Of a stretch of 64,000 nucleotides of DNA, positions 33,710-44,229 are shown piece after piece. The notes beneath the pieces are model-generated. The model was not told where the DNA came from. It saw only the letters and a program-made list of their open reading frames with translations, and did not search any database. Where the stretch lies: contig CM050454.1 in the NCBI GenBank assembly GCA_027563935.2, positions 51,922,596 through 51,986,595 of the forward strand, given 5' to 3'. Source of the stretch: Costus lasius. Its lineage: Eukaryota > Streptophyta > Magnoliopsida > Zingiberales > Costaceae. How positions within the stretch are numbered: the first letter of the stretch is position 1; the number at the start of each line of letters is the position of its first letter. Position numbers and translations under genes: made by a program.

Positions 33710-34100
33710 GTTACCGACATTTAGAGGAAACCCTCAGGGTCACACAATTTGATGATATGGCTTACTTAAGTCAGATCGTGTGGACTGAATTGTTTGGGTT
33801 CAGTTTAAAGGGATTTAATCTCTGATTGTAAGTGAGATCTGGTCTGATCATGTTTGATTGATTAGGGCTTGAGATAGGTAAGCTTCGATCGAGAGAATGG
33901 ATGCTCGATCGGTGAGATCAGGAGCATCAGGAGATGAACGGTTAGATCTGGAGCCTTAGGGTTTATTTGAGATCTAGACCATATTGCTTGGGTTAATTGG
34001 TCTTGGACCAAACCGAAATGAACCAGCTCATTGGTTGAGCGTGTGGTTCAATTTAAGAGAGGTTTGCGATTGGGGTAAACCCATGATCGCAAGTGGAAGA

Positions 34101-34130
34101 GTGACTTTCTATTTTTAGAAAGCATGTCAC
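34101..34130. promoter_or_regulatory. TATA-like palindrome in Ang6 LTR
   Basis: CTTTCTA-TTT-TTAGAAAG (34105-34122) inside GTGA...TCAC arms with a CATG insert on the right. Same in the 3' LTR at 41534-41563. Probable core promoter region. Confidence 0.5.
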
Positions 34131-34571
34131 TTACGTGACCACGATTCTTGTGGTCTCTCTTCACGCCTCCCTCTCGCTCTATTGTCGTCGCTTCACTTTG
34201 CTCTTGGGGCATTCTCTCGTGAAGAAGAAGTGGACGACATTGGGAGAGTTTTCGCCAAGCAAGAAATTTTTCTCTTTCCCTTTCCATTCGATCAAGGATA
34301 CTTGGACGATCCTTGCTAGCACAAGGGACGACAAGAAGAAGCGCATCTTCATCTTGTGTGTGACGATTTGGAGAAGATCTTCTTTGGTCTTTGCTTCCAA
34401 GGCGCCATCCAATCGATGGCCATGGTATGAATCACATCCTATTTATTTAAGCTTTCAAAGTTGATCATCTTATACATGCTTTGCGATTCTTGAAACCCCC
34501 TTCCACTGCTATATTCCCTTATATGCGCCATGCTGGGTTTTGCCCCCTTCTTGAAAGGGGTCCCTTACAAT

Positions 34572-34583
34572 TGGTATCAGAGC
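34572..34583 (+). other. Ang6 primer binding site (tRNA-Met)
   Basis: TGGTATCAGAGC, two bases after the LTR end at 34569. Confidence 0.95.
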
Positions 34584-36405
34584 ATGGTTAAACGCATGTT
34601 TATATGATTGCTTTGGTGTTGTGATCCATGAATGCCGATATGTGCTTAGATCTATAACATGCGTAAATTCACATGCTAAATTATATCATGCCGAAACTTG
34701 TTTTTGTTTCATTTGCGCATGTATGTTGTATGTTGGCGCATCTTACTTGGTTTGTACAAAACTTGAACACTTGCGCGATTAACACTAGATCTAAGACCTT
34801 GCTGTAAACCCTTAGACGGGTTACTAGGGTTGAAGTCATCCCCTAGGTTAGATCCAACAGTCTGATCAGACCATCTGACAGCCTGAATGGGTCGACCAGA
34901 TAGCACCTTGGCGCAAGCCTATGGTGGCTATAGGTCGACTGCAGACAGGTGTGTAGCGATGTCTGATTGAGACAACTAATGAACACACATGAGTTAGGCC
35001 CGGGGTCACACCCGCTTGCCAGACCTCATTGTGGTTGTTCAGCCCTGGCGCATGCATAGTTGACCTTATGGTCGACTCAAGTCAGTTAGGACTTGGTGCA
35101 TGCAAGGGCAGTGGATCTGACTAGGTTGGATGAGTGGATCCCTAGTAATGGACCGTTGTAAGGTAGTAAGGGCGAATAAGGAAATTAAAATTGATCCCAT
35201 GGGGTTTTCGAAAATTTTAATTTTTGTGATGGATCACATGATTGCTGATTGGATGCATATGTTTGTCTATTTAGTCTTATGTGGGCTGCCCATATTAATT
35301 GTGTGCTGTGCTGGGGCCTGCGTGCCTGGGATTTAAAATTGTAAATTAATTATTGTGATCTGCGCATCACATTGCTTTAATTTATAAAATGTAATTGACC
35401 TGCGTGTCAATCTTGTCTAGATAGTTAAATTTGTAATTTAATTAGACAAGAGCACAGAGCACACTTGGCAGAGGCGCTTGCAGCTTGTGGCTAGACCAGG
35501 TGGGAGGTCTAGGGTTCGACCCTAGGACCTGGCGCATTTTCCCTGGTGGGCGCACCTGTGCTGCAATTGGCGCTTGGGCCCTGGTTTGGGCCAGATGAGC
35601 AGCAAAAGACCCATGAAAAGCAAGTGAAGACTTAAGTTAGGTTAAGGTCTCACTAGGGCTATGGGCTTTTACCACATAAGATTCATGCTTTCTTTTATTT
35701 ATTGTTTAAATATTAGAATTGCATGATTAAGTTTATCTTCTGCTATCACCATAGGAATTGCATGATAGTGAAGAAGATAAAAGACCGTTAAAATCCAACG
35801 CTAAAATATCAAGCTCGTAAGCCTTCTGACGCGAAACCTCACTGTTCTGATTATCGTTGGAGCCGTGTTGTACCCACTCAGTGGGCACGTCCATCTATCT
35901 TCAGAGGGTGCGGGATTACACCTGTGTGTTACAGAGTAGGGATTTATCCCTTCTCGTTGCTCAGCATAACACATGGTGGTCCAGGGAGTAGGTCGGGTCA
36001 GCTTGACCGTGTAGCCTACATATGTGGTGCATATGGTAGCACATGGAGGCAGCCATCTGTGGGGTCAGAGACTGTGTTGTACCAACTCAGTTGGCACAGT
36101 CTGCTGGATTGCCCAGATGAAGGGGAATCGCACGGGTTGGCGATCGGCAGGGACTGCCTACCGGAGATTAATGCTTGTACTCTCTGTGCATCTTATCTCG
36201 CCTGAGCGGGACGCGGAGACCAAGTATGAAATCCGGATCCCATCTCACTTAAAGAGTTCTACTCTTTCGGGCTGTTTTGTTGGATTTTTCAAGCCTGATA
36301 AAATAGTGAGAAAAAGAATCTTTCTTAAGTCCTGATTGATTCTTATACATTGATACTGACCTTGCTGTTCTTGCATTGTTGTAGATACCTGCAGCAACGA
36401 ACACC
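34584..36405 (+). other. Ang6 untranslated leader
   Basis: 1.8 kb without a credible gene. Inverted repeat at 35412-35450 (outer CTTGTCTA/TAGACAAG, inner TTAAATT/AATTTAA), and perfect hairpin AAAGAGT-TCT-ACTCTTT at 36251-36267, about 140 bp before gag. Comparable to BARE leaders, which hold dimerisation and packaging signals; that role here is inference. Confidence 0.8.
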
Positions 36406-39400
36406 ATGAACTTCAATGTGCGATCCCTACTGGAAAGGGAGAAGTTTGCTGGGCCGAACTTCTCTGACTGGTTTGGACACCTTAAGATCGTTCTTAAGGC
36501 AGAGAGGAAACTGTATGTCCTCGAGACGGCGATACCGCCGCAGCCCGCTCCGAACGCCGCAAGGGCGGTTCGGGAAGCCTACGAAAAGCACGTCAATGAT
36601 AGCATTGATGTCGCTTGCCTGATGCTAGCGTCTATGACGCCACCGCTGCAGCGTCAGCATGAGGATATGTCGGCTATACAGATTATAGCGAACCTCAAGA
36701 TGCTGTATGCTGCACAGGCGAGGACAGAGCGCTACAATTTGACGAAGCTCTTCTTTCAGAGCAAACTGGCTGAAGGGAGCCCAGTGGGAGCTCACGTGCT
36801 CAAGATGATTGGGCACAAGGAAGCTCTGGAGAAACTGGGGCACACCATCAACCAGGAGCTTGCTGTGGACATTATTCTGCAGTCTCTCCCGCCTTCATTC
36901 GACGCGTTCATTATTAATTTTAATATGAACAAAATCGATTGTACTCCGGCAGAGCTGCTGAATATGCTCCTGACCACTGAGGAGACTCTGAAGGGTAAGC
37001 CTTCGACCTATGTCTTAATGGTTCCTTCGAGGAACAAGAAGAAGGGGAAGAAGGGCAAGGCCCCGGTCAAAAGCTACAGCAAGGCTTTGAAGCAAAAGGT
37101 CAAGCGGTCCAAGGAATACAGGTGTTTCCACTGTGGCCAGCTGGGTCACTGGAAGAAGGACTGTAAAGCGCTCCAAGGAGATAAGAGGGGAAGCTTCGCT
37201 TCTGGCTCAGGTATATTCGTGACTGAGGTCATGTTTTCTTCTTCTATATCATGGGTGTTGGACACTGCATGTGGAGTTCACATTTGTTCAAATGTACAGG
37301 AACTCAAGAGAAGAAGGCAGGTGGGACAGCATGAGGTGGACCTACGCGTTGGAAACGGAGCACGGGTTGCTGCTGTTGCTGTAGGAGACTACTTCATTTC
37401 TTTACCATCTGGCATTGTATTGGAACTAGACAATTGTTACTTTGTTCCCAGTATTACTAAAAATATTATCTCCATTCCTGCTCTTGTCAGGAAGGGATTT
37501 TCCTTTGAATGCAATATTTCAAAGTGTATTTTGTCTTTAGATAATATTGTTTATGCAACTGGTTCAATTAACAATGGATTATTCATGTTGGACATGGAAT
37601 GTTCAATACAGCAAATTGATATTAAGAAAGCCAAGTATGCTGATGACAGCACCTTGCTATGGCATAGTCGTTTAGGCCATATTAACGAGAAACGCATTAA
37701 GCGGTTGCATGATCATGGACTGCTGGGATCATTCTCCTACAAGGAGATTGATACATGCAAAGCTTGTTTGATGGGTAAAATGACGAAGTCACCTTTTCCT
37801 CATAAAGGTCAAAGGGCTTCAGGTTTACTTGACCTTATACACAGTGATGTGTGTGGGCCATTTAGTAAACATGCCAGAGGTGGCTATCAGTACTTCATTA
37901 CCTTTACTGATGATTTCAGTAGGTATGGCTATGTCTATCTGATGAGACATAAGAGTGAATCTTTTGACAAGTTCAAAGAGTTCAAAAATGAAGTACAAAA
38001 TCAGCTAGGCCGAAATATCAAGGCACTTCGCTCAGATCGAGGTGGAGAATACCTAAGTCATACGTTTACTGACTATCTGAAGGAGTGTGGGATTATCTCA
38101 CAGCTCACTCCGCCAGGAACACCGCAATGGAATGGTGTGTCCGAAAGGAGAAATAGAACGTTACTTGACATGGTTCGTTCTATGATGAGTCAGGCTAATC
38201 TACCTTACTCCTTTTGGGGTTTTGCACTGGAAACAGCTGCAAAGGTACTAAACCGAGTGCCATCCAAGGCAGTTTCTAAGACTCCATATGAGTTATGGTA
38301 TGGGAAACAGCCGAGCTTGACATTTATCAGGATCTGGGGCTGCGAGGCTTATGTTAAAAAGCTCGCCTCTGGGAAACTAGAGAGCAGATCTGACAAATGT
38401 ATCTTTGTCGGTTACCCTAAGGAAACTAAGGGTTATTATTTCTACGATCCCAAGGAGAACAAGGTTTTTGTTGCTCGGACGGCCATATTTCTTGAGAAGG
38501 AGTTTCTTCTGCAAGAGGCCAGTGGGAGAGAAATAATGCTGGATGAGAATCCAGAGGAAGGACAAAGTAGTCAAGCACAGTTGGATGAGCCTGAGCCGGT
38601 AGAACAGGTTATTGAACAACCTGAGGCTCAAATATCACGGGAACCGCGAAGATCGGGAAGGATTCGTCGACAGCCTGAGCGCTATGACGGAGTCTACATC
38701 ATTGATAATGATGAACCCCTCACTTATGCGGATGCGGTCAGTGGACCGGAGTCAGCGAGATGGCTTGAAGCTATGCGCGCCGAGATGGACTCCATGTCAG
38801 ATAACCAAGTTTGGGATTTGGTTGATCCGCCTCCGGGAGTAATCCCTATAGGCTGTAAATGGATCTTCAAGAAGAAGATTGACATGGATGGTAACGTGGT
38901 TACCTATAAAGGCAGGCTAGTTGCGAAAGGTTTCAAACAAATCTACGGGATAGATTATGATGAAACTTTCTCACCTGTAGCCATGTTTAAGTCTATTCGG
39001 ATTCTTTTCGCGATAGCTGCATACTATGATTATGAGATCTGGCAGATGGATGTGAAAACAGCTTTCCTTAATGGAAATCTGGATGAGGATGTGTACATGA
39101 CACAACCAGAAGGTTTCACTAATCCAGCAGATCGTCATAAGATATGCAAGTTAAAGAAGTCCATTTATGGACTTAAGCAAGCATCTAGAAGCTGGAATAT
39201 TCGTTTTGATGAATCAGTTACTGAATTTGGTTTCATCAAGAACGAGGATGACCCGTGTGTATATAAGAGGTTTAGTGGGAGCGTGATTACTTTTCTAGTC
39301 CTCTACGTCGATGACATCTTGATCATTGGAAATGACATTCCTGAAATGCATGCTGTGAAAGCATGGCTAAGGAAATGTTTCCAGATGAAAGATTTAGGAG

Positions 39401-40287
39401 AAGCAGCCTATGTGTTAGGTGTGAAGATCTACAGGGATAGATCTAAGAGGCTTCTCGGGCTGTGCCAGAGTACTTACATCGATAAAGTCCTGGAGAGATT
39501 TCATTTAGAGAATTCTAAACGAGGATATCTTCCAGTCAGACATGGTCTGAATCTTTCGAAGAGTCAGTGTCCACAAACACAGACTGAGAAAGATGAAATG
39601 GACAATACGCCTTATGCTTCGGCTATTGGATCCATTATGTATGCGATGTTGTGTACTCGCCTAGACGTTGCTTACGGGTTAAGCGTGACCAGTCGTTTCC
39701 AAGGTAATCCAGGTGTGGCGCACTGGATTGCAGTCAAGAACATCTTAAAATATCTGCGGAGGACCAAAGATATGTTCTTGATATATGGTGGTCAGGAAGA
39801 ACTCAGTATAGAGGGATATACTGACGCTTCGTTCCAGTCGGACCAGGATGATTTCCGATCGCAATCAGGCAATGTTTTTAGCTTGAATGGAGGTGCAGTG
39901 GTGTGGAAGAGTTTCAAACAGTCAACTGTTGCTGATTCCACAACAGAAGCCGAGTATGTTGCAGCCTCGGAAGCATCCAAGGAGGCAGTGTGGATTCGTA
40001 AGTTCGTGAGAGAACTTGGTGTCGTTCCTTCGAGTGCAGATCCTTTGGTTATCTTCTGTGATAACACTGGAGCAATCGCACAAGCAAAGGAACCACGGTC
40101 GCACCAGAAGTCCAAGCACATACAAAGACGGTTTCATTTGATCAGGGAGATCATAGATCGTGGCGAGATCAAAATCTGCAAGGTTCATACAGATGACAAT
40201 CTGGCAGACCCGCTTACCAAGCCTCTGGCGCAGCAGAAGCATGAGAAGCACTGTAATAATATGGGTTTGAGATTTCTCAACCATTAG
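36406..40287 (+). CDS. gag-pol: Ang6 Gag-Pol polyprotein, intact (1293 aa)
   Basis: Single frame from ATG to TAG. Capsid-type copia gag at about 10-200; basic linker at 205-235; CCHC knuckle CFHCGQLGHWKKDC from residue 240; aspartic protease with D286 in WVLDTACG; HHCC finger at about 404-460; integrase catalytic D481, D544, E580, which is exact DD35E spacing; RT with YVDD at 967-970; RNase H with D1140 in YTDASF, then TTEAEY and FCDNTGAIAQ. Gag and Pol are fused with no frameshift or stop, so the family must set the Gag:Pol ratio some other way. One change from relatives is TRLDVAYG (TRPDVAYG in Ang2). All catalytic residues I can check are present, so activity is plausible but not shown. 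Confidence 0.98.
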   Translation: MNFNVRSLLEREKFAGPNFSDWFGHLKIVLKAERKLYVLETAIPPQPAPNAARAVREAYEKHVNDSIDVACLMLASMTPPLQRQHEDMSAIQIIANLKMLYAAQARTERYNLTKLFFQSKLAEGSPVGAHVLKMIGHKEALEKLGHTINQELAVDIILQSLPPSFDAFIINFNMNKIDCTPAELLNMLLTTEETLKGKPSTYVLMVPSRNKKKGKKGKAPVKSYSKALKQKVKRSKEYRCFHCGQLGHWKKDCKALQGDKRGSFASGSGIFVTEVMFSSSISWVLDTACGVHICSNVQELKRRRQVGQHEVDLRVGNGARVAAVAVGDYFISLPSGIVLELDNCYFVPSITKNIISIPALVRKGFSFECNISKCILSLDNIVYATGSINNGLFMLDMECSIQQIDIKKAKYADDSTLLWHSRLGHINEKRIKRLHDHGLLGSFSYKEIDTCKACLMGKMTKSPFPHKGQRASGLLDLIHSDVCGPFSKHARGGYQYFITFTDDFSRYGYVYLMRHKSESFDKFKEFKNEVQNQLGRNIKALRSDRGGEYLSHTFTDYLKECGIISQLTPPGTPQWNGVSERRNRTLLDMVRSMMSQANLPYSFWGFALETAAKVLNRVPSKAVSKTPYELWYGKQPSLTFIRIWGCEAYVKKLASGKLESRSDKCIFVGYPKETKGYYFYDPKENKVFVARTAIFLEKEFLLQEASGREIMLDENPEEGQSSQAQLDEPEPVEQVIEQPEAQISREPRRSGRIRRQPERYDGVYIIDNDEPLTYADAVSGPESARWLEAMRAEMDSMSDNQVWDLVDPPPGVIPIGCKWIFKKKIDMDGNVVTYKGRLVAKGFKQIYGIDYDETFSPVAMFKSIRILFAIAAYYDYEIWQMDVKTAFLNGNLDEDVYMTQPEGFTNPADRHKICKLKKSIYGLKQASRSWNIRFDESVTEFGFIKNEDDPCVYKRFSGSVITFLVLYVDDILIIGNDIPEMHAVKAWLRKCFQMKDLGEAAYVLGVKIYRDRSKRLLGLCQSTYIDKVLERFHLENSKRGYLPVRHGLNLSKSQCPQTQTEKDEMDNTPYASAIGSIMYAMLCTRLDVAYGLSVTSRFQGNPGVAHWIAVKNILKYLRRTKDMFLIYGGQEELSIEGYTDASFQSDQDDFRSQSGNVFSLNGGAVVWKSFKQSTVADSTTEAEYVAASEASKEAVWIRKFVRELGVVPSSADPLVIFCDNTGAIAQAKEPRSHQKSKHIQRRFHLIREIIDRGEIKICKVHTDDNLADPLTKPLAQQKHEKHCNNMGLRFLNH

Positions 40288-40307
40288 ATTAAGTGCAAGT
40301 GGGAGAT

Positions 40308-42002
40308 TGTTGGGGTATGCCCTTAAGGCTAATGTTTGAGGCCATGGGAATGTATCTGTATCATGTAATAAACTGTTATGTTTATAAAGGCATGGTTGTT
40401 ATTCAGTTAGCTACATTATCTGCTGCAATATATGTTCTTCTGAATAATGTCTCAAAGCTGTTCAGCTAGGCTGACATGCTATAAGTCCTTAGTCGAGATA
40501 TCTTGGTGAACATGAGACAGCCTTGATATGTTTGAGACTAATATGTGTTCTGATCTTATAGGATGCTTCGAGCATGGAATAAGATGTAGACTCATGGGTA
40601 CATGGGATGTACTGGACAGACCCTACTAGGATGTTCAATTGTTTGTCACAATGTGAATATTCCTTGAATGTGACAAGTGGCACATTTCCTCTGACTTGAG
40701 ATCACTTGTGTTTTCTAAATGATGATTGTCATTGTTTTGAGATAGTTCAATATCATTTGAAACATAATGATTATAGACTATCTTGGATGGTGAGCTTGAA
40801 TCAGGTTAGGGCACTAGTGATAGACATAGGATTGCCGTCTCCTTGTTTAAGGAGTGTGATGTTCTAAAGGGGCCCCCTGGATGGGATGATTGAGAGAGTG
40901 TATGGCCATACCCAGATGACTGTGTTCATCTGATCTAATCATGCTCATCATATTGGAGTTACAAGCTTGACAGGCTTGTCCAATAAGAACATCCAGTGGC
41001 AAAGGAAATTTGCATGCCTTGTGAATTGGATTCACACTTGTGCTGTATTTTGGGTGTAGTCTTGGAAGACTCTTTCCTTTATATCGGGAGACAGTGATGT
41101 GTTGCTAGATACCCCTCACTGATCGTGATAATGAGAATTATCGTTACCGACATTTAGAGGAAACCCTCAGGGTCACACAATTTGATGATATGGCTTACTT
41201 AAGTCAGATCGTGTGGACTGAATTGTTTGGGTTCAGTTTAAAGGGATTTAATCTCTGATTGTAAGTGAGATCTGGTCTGATCATGTTTGATTGATTAGGG
41301 CTTGAGATCGGTAAGCTTCGATCGAGAGAATGGATGCTCGATCGGTGAGATCAGGAGCATCAGGAGATGAACGGTTAGATCTGGAGCCTTAGGGTTTATT
41401 TGAGATCTAGACCATATTGCTTGGGTTAATTGGTCTTGGACCAAACCGAAATGAACCAGCTCATTGGTTGAGCGTGTGGTTCAATTTAAGAGAGGTTTGC
41501 GATTGGGGTAAACCCATGATCGCAAGTGGAAGAGTGACTTTCTATTTTTAGAAAGCATGTCACTTACGTGACCACGATTCTTGTGGTCTCTCTTCACGCC
41601 TCCCTCTCGCTCTATTGTCGTCGCTTCACTTTGCTCTTGGGGCATTCTCTCGTGAAGAAGAAGTGGACGACATTGGGAGAGTTTTCGCCAAGCAAGAAAT
41701 TTTTCTCTTTCCCTTTCCATTCGATCAAGGATACTTGGACGATCCTTGCTAGCACAAGGGACGACAAGAAGAAGCGCATCTTCATCTTGTGTGTGACGAT
41801 TTGGAGAAGATCTTCTTTGGTCTTTGCTTCCAAGGCGCCATCCAATCGATGGCCATGGTATGAATCACATCCTATTTATTTAAGCTTTCAAAGTTGATCA
41901 TCTTATACATGCTTTGCGATTCTTGAAACCCCCTTCCGCTGCTATATTCCCTTATATGCGCCATGCTGGGTTTCGCCCCCTTCTTGAAAGGGGTCCCTTA
42001 CA
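40308..42002 (+). repeat. Ang6 3' LTR (1695 bp)
   Basis: About 99.8% identical to 32875-34569 and of equal length, followed by GTATA. Palindromes recur at an offset of 7433 (for example GTATGGCCATAC at 40900-40911 and the TATA-like one at 41534-41563). Confidence 0.96.
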
Positions 42003-42588
42003 GTATATGCCCTAAAGACCAATGTGTGGACATGGTCAGGCATTGGTTGAATGTACTTTGATAGAACTATTACTCTTTATATAGGCATGGTCGTTATTAT
42101 GCAGACTTCTCTACCTGCGTTGATGTATTGAGTTGCATAAATAATGTCCCAGGAGTTTGGATTGGATCCATTCTCATAAGCTATCCCCAGACAAGGTACC
42201 TTAGCAGATATGGGACAGCTTTGGTACATGTGAGATTGGTGTATAGGCTGGTTAGGTGCGGGGCACAGTAACGCAGACATACAGGTGCATTGGATGCACT
42301 GGAGTGATCCACCGTGAGGATTGACTTGTCTAGTCAACAAGTCAATCTCACATGCAAGAGGTTTGCATTGATCCTTAGACTTGAGGTATTCGTGTCTAGA
42401 CTTGATGAAGTGTATGCTTTAATACAGTCTTACGTCTCTCCGTAATTGGGAGATCAAAACGACTGTCATTGGGCATGTCATAAGTCACGTAGATACATGG
42501 ATGACCAATAGTAGGATTTGCCCCTTCCTTCCGAGGAAGCATGATATCCACCTCGGGGCGCCCCACCTTATTGGTGCATGACAGGAAA

Positions 42589-42600
42589 GTGTGGCCACAC
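42589..42600. promoter_or_regulatory. GTGTGGCCACAC palindrome in Solo5
   Basis: Occupies the place where most related LTRs have GTATGGCCATAC. Both differing bases change symmetrically, so the palindrome is kept. Confidence 0.5.
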
Positions 42601-43616
42601 TTGTTGAGTCATGACCAATGCATTGGATAATAAACTTGAGACTAATCCAATGGCAGGATATCAGCTTAGGCAAAGGGATCTGTAATGCAATAGGAATCCT
42701 CGTTGCTTGTTAGGAGTTGTTGCCATAATGACTTAAGTCCTATGACATGGGTAGTAGTGATGTGTTGCTAGATACCCCTCACTACTTATGATGTTTACAT
42801 CATTGCCATCGTCATATGGATCCTACGGGGTCACACGCAATAGACTCTTGACGTTGCTTTAATCAGAAGCCTTAGGATCAAGTTATTGGATAACTTGGAT
42901 CCATTTGGAAGATTTCATCAGCGCCAATGGGCCTGATGAGTTGGAAGTAAGTTATTGGAGCCAAACTTCATTTTTGGCAGGTTGACCCAAAATTGACCTA
43001 GATTGGTCACATTTGGATTAGGGTTGCATTGGATTAGATCCAATGGCTTAATCAACCCATGCCATGAAGTTTGGGCTAGCTCATTATCCAATGAGGCCCA
43101 ATAATTAGTTGTCATGAAGAGGAATTAGCTTAAAAGGGTATAATGGGGAGAAATCTCACCCCATTGGCGCCTAGGGGCATAATGGGGTGAGGGAGGCGCC
43201 TTTGCTTCATTATGGAAGTAAAGGGCGCCTAGCCCTTCTTCCTTGAAAGGAATACTTGCCTCTAAGGTAAGTCTTGGGGCTGATATGGCTTGATGGCTCT
43301 TTTGGAAAGAGCTTGGGCGAATATGGAAAGTAGGGTAAGGTATATGGTAATGTCTTGGAGACCTACCTTACCTAAAACCCTAGTTTCTCCCAAAATTCTT
43401 ACCCTAGCCGAAACTCCTCATGCTTGTTGCGCCTTGCCCTTCCCCTGGATGGAATGCATGCATCTAAGGCATGTCTTGGGCTGATATGGCCATTGGGCAA
43501 ATTAGGATAGGTTGAATGAGGTTTATGGTAAAGTCTTGGAGACTTTCCTTACCTCAAGACCCCTTTATCCTAGCCGCCCACTTGGCATGATCTTAGCCAT
43601 TGCCTTGCCGCCTCTT

Positions 43617-43632
43617 GTCCTATTTATAGGAC
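43617..43632. promoter_or_regulatory. TATA-like palindrome in Solo5
   Basis: GTCCTA-TTTA-TAGGAC: TATTTATA-type box inside perfect 6-bp arms, followed by a GAGAGAGAGCAAAG purine stretch, as expected for a promoter and start region. Confidence 0.55.
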
Positions 43633-44229
43633 CCCTTACCGCCCCTTCCATGGTTGGACTTTAAGGAGGCGTGAACACACATAGAAGGGAGAGAGAGCAA
43701 AGCAAAGGGCGACAACAAGGTGGTGCAAACTTCTTCCTTGGAGCCGCAAGTTCTTCCTCTTCCTCTCTTCTTGGCGCAAGGATTCTTTGTGCTTGGTGGC
43801 GTCTTCTTGTCACAAGCCCTCATCGTCCCTTGGCCATAGGCGCACCTTGGAGGTGGCGCAAGCAAAGAAGAAGAGGGAAGTCCTTGGCGGCATCATCTTC
43901 CCTATCCCCTCCTTGGCGCAACATCTCTTGAAGGTGGCGCAAGTGGAAGTGAAGGCTTGATTCTCTTCCCGAGGCTAGCACCGAGCGTGGAAGGGAGCAA
44001 CGATCAAGGAGTCGACGCGTGGATACTTGTAGAGGGCGAACACTTGGGCGCCTTCAACATGGCTTCGACATCTAAACAAGCAATAAAGGTACTAACCCTA
44101 ACACATCCTTGTGTTCTCTCACTCGCAAGGATCCTTGGGAAAGGAATGTGTTTCGGGTGTAATACTTCTTCCGCTGCGTCCTGGGACTGCAAAATTTTAA
44201 AATTACACCCGGCATTCCCTAATAGCTGT

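Larger units (their letters stand above)
32875..34569 (+). repeat. Ang6 5' LTR (1695 bp)
   Basis: TG...CA ends. Ordered dyads: GTATGGCCATAC (33467-33478), AGTCTT/AAGACT (33626-33639), CAGTGA/TCACTG (about 33658-33689), GATAAT-GAGA-ATTATC (33694-33709), ACCCT-type pair (about 33729-33741) and the TATA-like palindrome (34101-34130). Confidence 0.96.
32875..42002 (+). mobile_element. Ang6: complete copia (Angela-like) element, TSD GTATA
   Basis: 9128 bp. 5' LTR at 32875-34569, primer site at 34572-34583, leader at 34584-36405, intact gag-pol at 36406-40287, purine tract (AAGTGCAAGTGGGAGAT, 40291-40307) and 3' LTR at 40308-42002. GTATA is at 32870-32874 and 42003-42007. Both LTRs are 1695 bp with four differences by eye (about 33632, 33867, 34507, 34534). 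It is inserted 12 bp inside Solo5. With Ang2 it is the best candidate for an element able to move. Confidence 0.98.
42008..44224 (+). repeat. Solo5: remainder of solo LTR (total about 2229 bp), TSD GCTGT
   Basis: Continues TGTTGGTGTATA from 32874 and ends near 44224 (ending TA where CA is expected), followed by GCTGT (44225-44229), equal to 32858-32862. No primer site, coding region or second LTR is present, so this is a solo LTR made by LTR-LTR recombination within Ang4 pol. It has GTGTGGCCACAC (42589-42600), an ATGATG-TTTA-CATCAT dyad (42788-42803), GACTTAAGTC (about 42730-42739), a diverged duplication (about 43250-43390 and 43440-43565) and a TATA-like palindrome GTCCTATTTATAGGAC (43617-43632). 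Confidence 0.88.

Noticed and set aside
33700..33745. Possible hammerhead ribozyme (GAAAC...CCCTC/AGGG...GTC) in the Ang6 LTR
   Set aside because: The GAAA and GTC-like parts are there, but no CTGANGA box lies before a proper stem II, and other families do not keep the core. Small retrozyme LTRs also look different.
34135..34464. 109-residue open frame repeated at 41568-41897
   Set aside because: Lies wholly in the two Ang6 LTRs around the promoter region. It is repeated only because the LTR is, and shows no family likeness.
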